A DNA stretch of 5,435 nt from assembly GCA_002386585.1 (NCBI GenBank), contig DGIZ01000182.1, positions 1 to 5,435 on the forward strand. The letters run 5' to 3'. Below the pieces are notes generated by a model that was not told the origin of the DNA, made no database searches, and was given only the letters and a program-made list of their open reading frames with translations. Below, piece by piece: positions 1-5,435 of this stretch; within the stretch, counting starts at the first letter, position 1, and each line of letters begins with the position of its first letter. The position numbers and the translations under genes are program-made. Source of the stretch: Brevundimonas sp. UBA4609. GTDB lineage: Bacteria; Pseudomonadota; Alphaproteobacteria; Caulobacterales; Caulobacteraceae.

Positions 1-273
1 CTGTTCGCCATGCTGGACGGCGCCGACCACATCCTCGTCACCGAGGACAGCGCCAACATGGCCGCCGAGGCCGCCTCGACCGGCAAGCCCGTCCATATCC
101 TGCCCATGATCGCCAGGAAGGCGCCGGGCAAGTTCGCCCGCCTGCACGCCGATCTTCAGGCCCGCGGCGCCGCCCGCCCCTTCGACGGCACCCTGACGCC
201 GTGGACCTATGCGCCGCTGAACGAGACCGAACGCGCTGCCCGCGCCGTGCTGGCGGCCATGCCGAAGCGCTGA
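1..273 (+). CDS. ELM1-like (DUF1022) family protein, C-terminal fragment
   Basis: The frame is open from base 1 and ends at TGA 271-273, so only about 90 C-terminal residues are present and the start lies outside the window. The visible part reads LFAMLDGADHILVTEDSANM, then AAEAASTGKPVHILPM, then a KFARLHADL helix and a PLNETERAA tail. The block VTxDSxNMxxEAxxTGKPV is typical of the ELM1/DUF1022 family, named after plant mitochondrial fission protein ELM1. Bacterial members have a glycosyltransferase-like fold, and this segment resembles the C-terminal nucleotide-sugar-binding half. The bacterial role is not established, and a link to envelope polysaccharide or lipid glycosylation is inference from the fold. 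The assignment rests on recognising the motif and not on a database search. A small hairpin follows the stop. Confidence 0.75.
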   Translation: MFAMLDGADHILVTEDSANMAAEAASTGKPVHILPMIARKAPGKFARLHADLQARGAARPFDGTLTPWTYAPLNETERAARAVLAAMPKR

Positions 274-280
274 GGCCCCA

Positions 281-298
281 GGCCGCTCCCCAGCGGCC
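281..298 (+). terminator. GC-rich hairpin after the ELM1-like gene
   Basis: GGCCGCT (281-287) and AGCGGCC (292-298) form a perfect 7-bp stem around a CCCC loop, 7 bases after the stop codon. A second AGCGGCC at 305-311 could pair with the same left arm instead. No T-tract follows, so this is at best a weak or non-canonical terminator. The rest of the gap up to 442 shows no recognisable gene or clear promoter. Confidence 0.35.
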
Positions 299-429
299 CC
301 TCCCAGCGGCCAAGCTGGCGAAAGGCCCTCGCCGTCCCCATATGTCGGGATCAAGGCAAAACCCAGCCCATGAATCGACGGCGGCGACGCCGGCGGTCGG
401 CTGCGCTTTGGCCGAAGCTCAGTCACGGA

Positions 430-445
430 AAGGACGTTCTAATTG
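430..445 (+). promoter_or_regulatory. Shine-Dalgarno deciding the TTG start
   Basis: AAGGA at 430-434, inside GGAAAGGA, is placed 8 bases before TTG 443-445. This favours TTG over the in-frame GTG at 449 and over any internal ATG. The nearest ATG, at residue 17, would drop the conserved-looking N-terminal helix. Confidence 0.6.
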
Positions 446-787
446 ATCGTGGAAAATTTCATCCGCCTCTACGCCCATGACTTCAGCCAGATGGCTGGCC
501 GCGCCGAGATGGGACAGGATGTCGATGAAGCCCTGGCCCGGCGCGTTCGCGACGCCGACAATCACGCCCAGGTCATGGACCAGCGCAAGGGCAAGGGCCA
601 TCTGACCGCCCTGGTGGCCCGCATCCGCGAAGAGGCCGCCCTGTTCAACGGCCGCGTCATGCGTCATGGCGCGGACCCCGCCGAGGCGGCGGAGCGTCGC
701 CAGGTCTTCCTGTCCGATGTCGCGGACACCCTGGAGCAGCTGAGGGCGGCCCGCGCCGCCGACGCCAAACAGCCGGCTCACGCCTGA
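443..787 (+). CDS. small hypothetical protein, TTG start
   Basis: A 114-residue protein of no family I recognise. It begins MIVENFIRLYAHDFSQMAGR, has no signal peptide, membrane segment or cysteine, and looks almost entirely helical and charged, so it is probably soluble and cytoplasmic. Charged or amphipathic stretches include RVRDADNHAQVMDQRKGKGH (about residues 33-52), AEAAERRQVFLSDVADTLEQ (about 79-98) and an alanine-rich tail. The TTG start is chosen because AAGGA at 430-434 sits 8 bases upstream. An in-frame GTG at 449 would be 14 bases from that site, so it is less likely. Codon use with G/C third positions supports real coding. Its stop is 62 bases before trxB on the same strand, so co-transcription is possible, although trxB seems to have its own promoter. 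Function unknown. Confidence 0.7.
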   Translation: MIVENFIRLYAHDFSQMAGRAEMGQDVDEALARRVRDADNHAQVMDQRKGKGHLTALVARIREEAALFNGRVMRHGADPAEAAERRQVFLSDVADTLEQLRAARAADAKQPAHA

Positions 788-820
788 ATCCGGCCTGTGA
801 ATGTCGCATCGGCATCGCGC

Positions 821-850
821 TTGAGGGAATCAGCGCCTAAATAGGCGCCA
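821..850 (+). promoter_or_regulatory. putative trxB promoter, leaderless start
   Basis: CCTAAATA at 836-843 matches six of eight positions, counting the free one, of the Caulobacter housekeeping -10 element GCTANAWC. Its core hexamer CTAAAT (837-842) ends 7 bases before the A of the trxB ATG at 850, which is where transcription would be expected to begin. TTGAGGG at 821-827 resembles the -35 TTGACGS, but the 8-base gap is shorter than the usual 10-14. No convincing Shine-Dalgarno lies between -10 and ATG; the only purine run is AGG at 843-845. GCGCCT (833-838) and AGGCGC (843-848) form a 6-bp palindrome around AAAT covering the -10. It could be an operator or, if the transcript starts earlier, a hairpin over the start. 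This is inference from the sequence only. Confidence 0.4.
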
Positions 851-1857
851 TGACCCAAGCTCGTACTGTCCGTGTCGCCATCATCGGTTCCGGCCCCGCC
901 GGCTGGACCGCCGCCATCTACGCCGCCCGCGCCTCGCTGAACCCGGTGATCATCGCCGGGCTTCAGCCCGGCGGCCAGCTGACCATCACCACGGACGTCG
1001 AGAACTATCCCGGCTTCGCCGAGACCATCCAGGGCCCCTGGCTGATGCAGCAGATGCAGGCCCAGGCCGAGCATGTCGGGACCGAGGTCATCCACGACAT
1101 CGTGGTCAAGGCCGACCTGTCCCAGCGCCCCTTCCGCCTGACGCTGGACTCGGGGACTGAAATCCTGGCCGAAACCGTCATCATCTCCACCGGCGCCCAG
1201 GCCAAGTGGCTGGGGCTGGACTCCGAGTCCGAATATCAGGGCTTCGGCGTCTCGGCCTGCGCCACCTGCGACGGCTTCTTCTATCGCGGCAAGCAGGTGG
1301 TGGTCGTCGGTGGTGGCAACACCGCCGTCGAGGAAGCCCTGTTCCTGACCAACTTCGCCGAGACCGTCACCGTCGTTCACCGCCGCGACGAGTTCCGCGC
1401 CGAGAAGATCCTGCAGGATCGCCTGTTCGCCCACCCCAAGATCAAGGTCGTCTGGGACGTGGCCGTCGAGGAAGTGGTCGGCGTGGTCGACGGCGTGGCC
1501 CGCAACGTCACCGGCGTGCGCCTGAAGAACGTCAAGACCGGCGAGATCAGCGAAATCCCCGCCGACGGCGTCTTCATCGCCATCGGCCACGCCCCCTCCT
1601 CCGAACTGTTCAAGGGCCAGTTGGAGACCAACTCCGGCGGCTATCTGCGGGTCCGGCCGGGCACGGCGGCGACCGCCATCGAGGGCGTCTGGGCCGCCGG
1701 CGACGTCACCGACGACGTCTATCGTCAGGCCGTGACCGCCGCGGGCATGGGCTGCATGGCCGCCCTGGAAGCCGCCCGCTTCCTGGCCGAGGAAGACCAC
1801 AAGGCCGCCCAACACCCCATCAGCCACAAGGAAGCCGAGAAGATCGGCGCCTGGTGA
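850..1857 (+). CDS. trxB: thioredoxin-disulfide reductase
   Basis: Cytoplasmic FAD flavoenzyme that uses NADPH to reduce oxidised thioredoxin. At 335 residues it is slightly longer than the roughly 320 usual for bacterial low-molecular-weight TrxB. The N-terminal FAD site is GSGPAG at residues 13-18, with the flavin-contact region PGGQLTITTDVENYPGF at 40-56. The redox-active CATC is at 137-140, followed by DG. The NADPH site is GGGNTAVEEA at 154-163, and HRRDEFRAEK at 177-186 carries the arginines that select NADPH. The C-terminal FAD motif GVWAAGDV spans 279-286, with YRQAVTAAGMGCMAA after it. All catalytic elements are present and in the standard order, so it should be active. The C-terminal tail after about residue 315 (HKAAQHPISHKEAEKIGAW) is a short extension. 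No Shine-Dalgarno is evident, so it may be translated from a leaderless mRNA. Strong hairpins follow the stop. Confidence 0.97.
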   Translation: MTQARTVRVAIIGSGPAGWTAAIYAARASLNPVIIAGLQPGGQLTITTDVENYPGFAETIQGPWLMQQMQAQAEHVGTEVIHDIVVKADLSQRPFRLTLDSGTEILAETVIISTGAQAKWLGLDSESEYQGFGVSACATCDGFFYRGKQVVVVGGGNTAVEEALFLTNFAETVTVVHRRDEFRAEKILQDRLFAHPKIKVVWDVAVEEVVGVVDGVARNVTGVRLKNVKTGEISEIPADGVFIAIGHAPSSELFKGQLETNSGGYLRVRPGTAATAIEGVWAAGDVTDDVYRQAVTAAGMGCMAALEAARFLAEEDHKAAQHPISHKEAEKIGAW

Positions 1858-1860
1858 ATC

Positions 1861-1898
1861 TCGGCCGCTCCGGCGGCCGATCCTTCCCGCCTGGAAGG
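1861..1898. terminator. hairpin pair between convergent genes
   Basis: TCGGCCGC (1861-1868) and GCGGCCGA (1873-1880) make a perfect 8-bp stem around TCCG, 3 bases after the trxB stop. CCTTCC (1882-1887) and GGAAGG (1893-1898) form a second 6-bp stem around CGCCT. Neither has a long T-tract, but the 55-base gap between two convergent stops (1857 and 1913) makes a shared bidirectional terminator the natural reading. Confidence 0.6.
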
Positions 1899-1912
1899 GC
1901 GGCGGTTCCCGA

Positions 1913-3226
1913 TCAGGGCCGCCGCCTGATCGTCCAATCTCCCTCGCGCGGTCCCGGCGTCGCCATCCACTCCGGCTTCAGCGTGAGGGTCCAGCCGTCC
2001 CCCGTCATGCCGTCTTGCGTGGCGCTCGTTTCGGCAAGGGCCACGAACAGGCGCGACCAATCGCTCGACAGAAGGGCGCCGCCCTTCTCGACCTCCAGCA
2101 CGCCCCAGTCCGTCGCGGCGCGAATGACGCCATAGACCGATCCTTCCGGCGACAGAGGGATCACCTGATTGGGGTCAAAGCTGAAGCTGGCGCCGGATAC
2201 GGGCGCGACCAGGACGGGACCGTCCACCAGTCCGGCCCTCAGGGCGGCGACGCGCGCCGCCTGTTCGCGCGCCCTTGCCGATTCCTCGGCCTCGATCTGC
2301 GCCGCGCCGTATCGCGCCCCGCGTTCCGCGAAGGCCTCGTCATCGGCGGCGACCTCCAACCCCAGCGCGCGCGCCAGCATCCGCCCCAGTCCCTCGCGGC
2401 GATCCCAGTCCGCCTTCCAGCCCGGCGCCGCCTCATCCAGAAGGACGCCATAGGCGGGGCCGGTGTAGTAGGCGAAGGATCTGGCGTACGCGCGCACCCG
2501 GTCGCCCCTCGCCAGGTGGGCGGCGAGGCGGGATGTCATCTGATCATCGCGCGACAACAGGCGGCCGGTGTATTCGGCGACGCCCTCGTTCCGCTCCATG
2601 GCGTCCTCGGCGGCCTGCGCCTCCGGGAACCGGGCATGTCGCCAGGCCCGGAAGGCCAGAGCGTCCTCGACCGCCCGACGGCGCTCCGCCGGCTCGACCG
2701 CCGCGAGCGCCGCCGACAGGGCCCGCAACTCCAGACGCAGGGACAGCCGCCCCGCCTCGGTCTCCAGTTGAGGCTGGTCCGCGTGGATCGCCTTCAGACC
2801 GATCTGGACCTGGATGCGATGCCAGGCCTCGTGCATCAGCAGGATGGACCGCGCCGTCTCATCCTCCGGCAGCGGCGCCATCAGCATGGTCCAGACCCGA
2901 CCGTTCCAGCGCACCGCCGTATTGGCGATGGGCACGGCGTCCGGCAGTCGCCCTGTGAAGAGCGCGCCTTCCCGCTCCAGGGGCGCATCGACGCCGTCCG
3001 CATTGGCGATGAAGTCGCGCGTCGCCGGATCGGCGATCAGGATCGGCCCGCACAGCGACACGCCCCATGCCCGACCGCCGTCCGCGTCGCACAAGGCCTG
3101 GGCCTGTCCGAAGACCGTCGCGGCCGAGGCGGCGTCCAGTCGCGCCTGCGCCAGGGCGGCCTCCGCCGAAAAAAGGACCAGCCCCATGGCCAGGCCGAGC
3201 CGCCCGCCCCCGAAACGCAACGCCAT
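1913..3226 (-). CDS. secreted zincin-like (HExxH) protein of unknown function
   Basis: A 437-residue exported protein. The ATG at 3226 is chosen over an upstream in-frame ATG at 3280 because it has a strong Shine-Dalgarno and immediately gives a signal peptide: basic start, hydrophobic GLAMGLVLFSAEAALA, likely cleavage near residue 26 (ALA|QA). Two cysteines (46 and 59) may form a disulfide after export. HEAWH at 132-136, in the context HEAWHRIQ, fits the HExxH zinc-binding motif of metallopeptidases. Downstream lie an EAGRLSLRLELRAL helix (about 157-170) and NEGVAEYTG (213-221), whose Glu214 or Glu218 could be the third ligand, as in gluzincins. A helical, charged segment spans about 295-332 and a beta-rich C-terminal region about 333-437. 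I recall similar unnamed bacterial proteins with these motifs but no characterised function. Peptidase activity and substrate are inference. It converges with trxB. Confidence 0.85.
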   Translation of the reverse strand: MALRFGGGRLGLAMGLVLFSAEAALAQARLDAASAATVFGQAQALCDADGGRAWGVSLCGPILIADPATRDFIANADGVDAPLEREGALFTGRLPDAVPIANTAVRWNGRVWTMLMAPLPEDETARSILLMHEAWHRIQVQIGLKAIHADQPQLETEAGRLSLRLELRALSAALAAVEPAERRRAVEDALAFRAWRHARFPEAQAAEDAMERNEGVAEYTGRLLSRDDQMTSRLAAHLARGDRVRAYARSFAYYTGPAYGVLLDEAAPGWKADWDRREGLGRMLARALGLEVAADDEAFAERGARYGAAQIEAEESARAREQAARVAALRAGLVDGPVLVAPVSGASFSFDPNQVIPLSPEGSVYGVIRAATDWGVLEVEKGGALLSSDWSRLFVALAETSATQDGMTGDGWTLTLKPEWMATPGPREGDWTIRRRP

Positions 3227-3230
3227 GACT

Positions 3231-3239
3231 TCCCCTTCC
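3231..3239 (-). promoter_or_regulatory. Shine-Dalgarno fixing the start of the zincin-like gene
   Basis: On the minus strand GGAAGGGGA lies 4 bases before the ATG at 3226, with its GGAAGG core 7 bases away. This, together with the signal peptide that starts right after, argues against the upstream in-frame ATG at 3280. The rest of 3240-3348 carries a TTGACC on the minus strand (3290-3285) that could be a -35, but I see no good -10 at the right distance. Confidence 0.6.
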
Positions 3240-3330
3240 GAACAACAGTCCCCGCACGCCCTCCAGCGCGGGCTCCCCACATATGGTCAAGCTCGAAGCG
3301 ACGATAGTATGGCCGGAAGCGGGTTGAATA

Positions 3331-3342
3331 GGGCGATCGCCC
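3331..3342. terminator. palindrome after the wall hydrolase gene
   Basis: GGGCGATCGCCC is a perfect 12-base palindrome 6 bases past the hydrolase stop (minus strand). It is followed on that strand by TATTCAA. As a hairpin it has only a 4-bp stem with a GATC loop, so it is a weak terminator candidate. It might equally be a chance palindrome. Confidence 0.25.
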
Positions 3343-3348
3343 GCGCCC

Positions 3349-4545
3349 TCACCCCTGCGGCTTGCCGACCTCTTCGACGGCCATGGGCGTGACGCCGGCG
3401 GGCGGCGGGGCGGTCACGGTCACGCTGGGGACGGCGCCGGCCTCGAAGGCCTTGAGGCGCTCGTTGATGGCGGCGATCTCCTCCTTGCCGGCCTGGCGGC
3501 GACCGCCCAGGCTGGCGATGCCGACGACGCGGGTCTGGCCGTCGATCTCGACCGTGCGCAGTTCGCCCGACCCGGCCCCCTCGAGCGCCTCTTCCACGCT
3601 GTCGGCGGCCGTGGCCAGCAGGACGCGAGACTGGGCGAAGCGGGCCTCGTCGATCGACGGCTCGCGGCCCGCGTAGGCGTTGACGAAGGCGGCCGTCTCT
3701 CCGGCCGCGCCCTTCCAACGATAGAAGATGTGCGCCCCGACCTGGGTGATCTTGGCCAGGGTCGGCGACCACCAGGGGTGGACGTAGTCGGCGTGGTAGT
3801 GGGTGGCCGTGCCCACGCGCTCGGACACATGGCCGTTCAGGGCGCGCGCCGCGACCCGCTCGGCCCGATCCCAGGCCCAGCGCACCGGTCCGCGCGCCAG
3901 GGAGCCGTCGCAGGTGAAGCTGAACTGGCAGCCCGTGGTCCGCTCCGCGCCCTGATAGACGACGCCGCAGACGCTGGAGGGATAGTTGGGATCGCGCACC
4001 CGGTTCAGCACGACCTGGGCCACGCCCTCCTGCCCCTCGGTCGGCTCCAGCGCCGCCTCGTAATAGACGGCCTGGGTCAGGCAGCGCAGGGCGCGCCGAC
4101 GCGACGCCTCGTCCGCCGGACGGAAGACGAAGGGCCGCGCGGGCTGAAGCGCGCCGAAGGCGTTGGGCATGGCGGCGTTCAACTGTTGCGCCGCAACGCC
4201 CGCCACGCCCTGATCCAGACTGGGCTTGCCGCCCAGGGTCAGGCTCTCCCAGCCCGGCGTCAGCCCATACAGTTCGGGCAGGCCCAGGGCCGGATCATGC
4301 CGCCGTGCGACGGCCAACTGCCCCGCATCCATCCGCGCCGTCACCGCCGCCAGACCGTTCGGGCCCAGGTCGCCGCCGGTGGCGCGGGCCACGGCTTCGG
4401 CGGTGCGGTCGATGTCGGGGCGCGGGGTCGAACTGGCCGACATGGCCACGCCCATCGCCGCCAGGGTCACGGCCATGGCGGCAGGCGCCGCTGCCACAGC
4501 CCGGCGTCCGGTCGTCTTCAGCGGCGTGAGGCGGCCGAGGTTCAT
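3349..4545 (-). CDS. secreted cell wall hydrolase, SleB/Hydrolase_2 family
   Basis: A 398-residue exported protein with a Hydrolase_2 (SleB/CwlJ-type) domain at about residues 150-280. Family members cut peptidoglycan glycan strands. SleB itself acts as a lytic transglycosylase in spore germination, but in non-sporulating alphaproteobacteria the role is wall remodelling. Seen motifs: ALRCLTQAVYYEAALEPTEG (151-170), where Glu163 is the likely catalytic residue; then VAQVVLNRVRDPNYPSSVCG (175-194); CQFSFTCD (206-213); and THYHADYVHPWW (248-259). The ATG at 4545 gives a classic signal peptide: NLGRLTPLKTTGRR, then an alanine-rich core to about residue 38. The in-frame ATG at 4596 would add 17 residues (MQIVDFRRRQ...) and lacks a better ribosome site. 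The linker at about 45-145 and the C-terminal region from about 285, which ends in a proline-rich tail, match no domain I know. It is downstream of dps but apparently transcribed separately. Confidence 0.9.
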   Translation of the reverse strand: MNLGRLTPLKTTGRRAVAAAPAAMAVTLAAMGVAMSASSTPRPDIDRTAEAVARATGGDLGPNGLAAVTARMDAGQLAVARRHDPALGLPELYGLTPGWESLTLGGKPSLDQGVAGVAAQQLNAAMPNAFGALQPARPFVFRPADEASRRRALRCLTQAVYYEAALEPTEGQEGVAQVVLNRVRDPNYPSSVCGVVYQGAERTTGCQFSFTCDGSLARGPVRWAWDRAERVAARALNGHVSERVGTATHYHADYVHPWWSPTLAKITQVGAHIFYRWKGAAGETAAFVNAYAGREPSIDEARFAQSRVLLATAADSVEEALEGAGSGELRTVEIDGQTRVVGIASLGGRRQAGKEEIAAINERLKAFEAGAVPSVTVTAPPPAGVTPMAVEEVGKPQG

Positions 4546-4561
4546 GCGACGTCCGTATAGC
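4546..4561 (-). promoter_or_regulatory. putative -10 element of the wall hydrolase gene
   Basis: On the minus strand GCTATACG (4561-4554) matches six of eight positions of the Caulobacter -10 GCTANAWC. It stands 8 bases before the ATG at 4545, so the transcript would have almost no leader. No real Shine-Dalgarno is present, and I see no good -35. It supports 4545 over 4596 as the start, because the longer reading frame would run through the promoter. Confidence 0.35.
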
Positions 4562-4633
4562 GACGCCTGACGGCGCCGGAAATCGACGATCTGCATGACC
4601 GCCCAATCCGGCGCTTTTCAGACGCGAAGATTA

Positions 4634-4654
4634 CCGTTCCGTGAGGCGAAACGG
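4634..4654 (-). terminator. hairpin after dps
   Basis: On the minus strand CCGTTTCG (4654-4647) pairs with CGGAACGG (4641-4634) at 7 of 8 positions around a CCTCA loop, 15 bases after the dps stop. It is followed by TAATCTT, a short T-rich run. A modest intrinsic terminator that would separate dps from the wall hydrolase gene. Confidence 0.45.
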
Positions 4655-4669
4655 CGGTCCTCTTCCCGC

Positions 4670-5146
4670 TTAACGCTCGCCCAGGCTGGAACGCAGCATC
4701 CAGGCGGCCTTTTCGTGGGCCGCCAGACGCACGGTCATCAGGTCGACCGACGCCTCGTCCCCGACCTCGTCGGCGGCGTCCAGGGCCGCGCGGGCGGTGG
4801 CGATGACCACGCCGTGGTCCTTGATCAGCTCCTTGAGCATCTCGGAGGAATCCTTCTCGGGATCGCCGTCCTTGATCGAGGTCAGGTTGGCGAAGGCCGA
4901 GGCGCTCTGCGGCGCCAGTTCGCCCAGGGCGCGGATGCGCTCGGCGATTTCGTCCAGGGCGGCCCAGATCTCGCGATACTGCTCTTCCAGCAGGTTGTGC
5001 AGGCTGAAGAACTCCGGCCCGCGCACGTTCCAGTGGTAGCCGTGCGTCTTCAGATAGAGGGCGTAGCTGTCGGCCAGGGCCTTGGACAGTTCGCGCGCGA
5101 CGTCGGCGCGCTCCTTGGGCTTAAGACCGGTGTCGATGGCGTTCAT
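4670..5146 (-). CDS. dps: Dps-family ferritin-like DNA-protection protein
   Basis: A 158-residue protein of the usual Dps length. Dps assembles into a 12-subunit hollow sphere that oxidises ferrous iron with hydrogen peroxide and stores it as a mineral core, preventing hydroxyl radical damage. Ferroxidase residues at subunit interfaces are all present with canonical spacing: His38 (in THGYHWN), His50 (in SLHNLLEE), and Asp65 and Glu69 (in ALDEIAERI). The N-terminus MNAIDTGLKPKERADVAREL has few lysines, so strong DNA binding in the E. coli manner cannot be assumed. The ATG at 5146 is chosen because GGGAG (5156-5152) lies 5 bases upstream and homology starts here. The frame is open to an ATG at 5281, but the added 45 residues are not Dps-like. 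Possibly regulated by oxidative stress or stationary phase, as elsewhere, but no OxyR site was recognised. Confidence 0.95.
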   Translation of the reverse strand: MNAIDTGLKPKERADVARELSKALADSYALYLKTHGYHWNVRGPEFFSLHNLLEEQYREIWAALDEIAERIRALGELAPQSASAFANLTSIKDGDPEKDSSEMLKELIKDHGVVIATARAALDAADEVGDEASVDLMTVRLAAHEKAAWMLRSSLGER

Positions 5147-5186
5147 GACGGCTCCCGTTTGCAGTGCGGTGTGAAGATCAGCCTTG

Positions 5187-5214
5187 CAGTTAGGTCGTCC
5201 GGCCCGCGATCCAA
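5187..5214 (-). promoter_or_regulatory. possible dps promoter
   Basis: On the minus strand TTGGATC (5214-5208) weakly resembles the -35 TTGACGS. CCTAACTG (5194-5187) weakly resembles the -10 GCTANAWC. They are 13 bases apart, within the usual 10-14. The predicted start near 5180 would give a leader of about 34 bases containing the Shine-Dalgarno. Both boxes have several mismatches. Confidence 0.25.
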
Positions 5215-5287
5215 GGGGTCGGCGGCGCCCCGCCGCAGGAATCTTCGCCCCTGTAACGTCGAAGCCGCAGGGATGTTGCAACGCAAA

Positions 5288-5435
5288 CCCTTCTCCCCCT
5301 GCGGGAGAAGGCGGCCGATCCCGGATTCAGTCCGGGTGAGGTCGGATGAGGGGTTGCTCGACGCTGGCTTCGCCCCTCGTCAGACTTCGGAGAGCCCCCT
5401 CATCCGTCGGCCTGCGGCCGCCACCTTCTCCCACA
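5288..5435. repeat. palindromic intergenic repeat element, truncated by the window edge
   Basis: Non-coding sequence upstream of dps built as a large inverted repeat. GGGAGAAGG (5303-5311) recurs inverted as CCTTCTCCC (5424-5432), and GGATGAGGGG (5344-5353) recurs inverted as CCCCTCATCC (5396-5405). The order is mirrored, so the arms can pair around a centre at about 5354-5395. Smaller hairpins sit inside: CCTTCTCCC (5289-5297) with GGGAGAAGG (5303-5311); CCCGGA (5320-5325) with TCCGGG (5331-5336); CGGCC (5408-5412) with GGCCG (5416-5420). The 'cttctccc...gggagaagg...ggatgagggg' pattern resembles REP-like repeats I recall from Caulobacter, Brevundimonas and rhizobial intergenic regions, so many copies in the genome are expected. 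No open transposase is visible. The right end is cut off. Confidence 0.75.

Noticed and set aside
806..817. GCATCG tandem duplication upstream of trxB
   Set aside because: Only two 6-base units, too short to be distinguished from chance.
778..1827. 349-residue open frame antisense to trxB
   Set aside because: It lies wholly opposite a clearly real enzyme gene. Its composition (runs of G, D, A, V, L, H) is what GC-rich codon bias gives on the reverse strand, and it has no domain.
1206..2135. 309-residue plus-strand frame overlapping trxB
   Set aside because: Extremely arginine-rich translation in an alternative frame of trxB that runs on through the terminator, so it is not coding.
2015..3307. 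430-residue plus-strand open frame opposite the zincin-like gene
   Set aside because: It is rich in R, P, Q and G, with no motifs. The minus-strand frame has a signal peptide, a ribosome site and HExxH, so this is a shadow frame.
3333..3340. GCGATCGC octamer resembling the cyanobacterial HIP1 repeat
   Set aside because: I noticed only this copy, and all other evidence points to an alphaproteobacterium. An 8-base palindrome of this composition is expected by chance in GC-rich DNA.
3730..4560. 276-residue plus-strand open frame opposite the wall hydrolase
   Set aside because: Antisense to conserved Hydrolase_2 motifs, and low-complexity R, G and H content.
5147..5281. N-terminal extension of Dps by 45 residues
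   Set aside because: The Shine-Dalgarno and Dps homology both begin at 5146. The extension translates the promoter region and is not Dps-like.

Overview
The window is GC-rich with strong G/C preference at third codon positions. Gene content and promoter style point to an alphaproteobacterium, most likely Caulobacteraceae (Brevundimonas or a close relative). The evidence is an ELM1-like (DUF1022) protein end, a class-typical thioredoxin reductase, a SleB-type wall hydrolase with an alanine-rich signal peptide, -10 elements that fit the Caulobacter housekeeping pattern, and a palindromic 'ccttctccc...gggagaagg' intergenic repeat. The genus is an inference.

Layout. On the plus strand, bases 1-273 are the C-terminal end of an ELM1-family protein, followed by a GC-rich hairpin (281-298). 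A small uncharacterised protein (443-787) starts at TTG behind a good Shine-Dalgarno. trxB (850-1857) follows, and its -10-like element lies so close to the ATG that a leaderless transcript is plausible. Strong hairpins at 1861-1898 separate trxB from the convergent minus-strand gene.

On the minus strand, read right to left, come dps (5146-4670), a secreted SleB/Hydrolase_2 wall hydrolase (4545-3349), and a secreted HExxH protein of unknown function (3226-1913). Gaps of about 120 bases, a hairpin after dps and a possible promoter before the hydrolase suggest separate transcription units rather than one tight operon. The right end (5288-5435) is non-coding and holds a large inverted-repeat element cut by the window edge.

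Functionally, trxB (disulfide and thiol reduction) and dps (iron storage and peroxide detoxification) are both redox-defence genes, but they face each other from separate units. The two exported proteins presumably act in the envelope. No mobile element, CRISPR array, tRNA or rRNA was seen. No clear new multi-gene system is present. The best candidates for novelty are the secreted zincin-like protein, the small TTG-start protein and the palindromic repeat.
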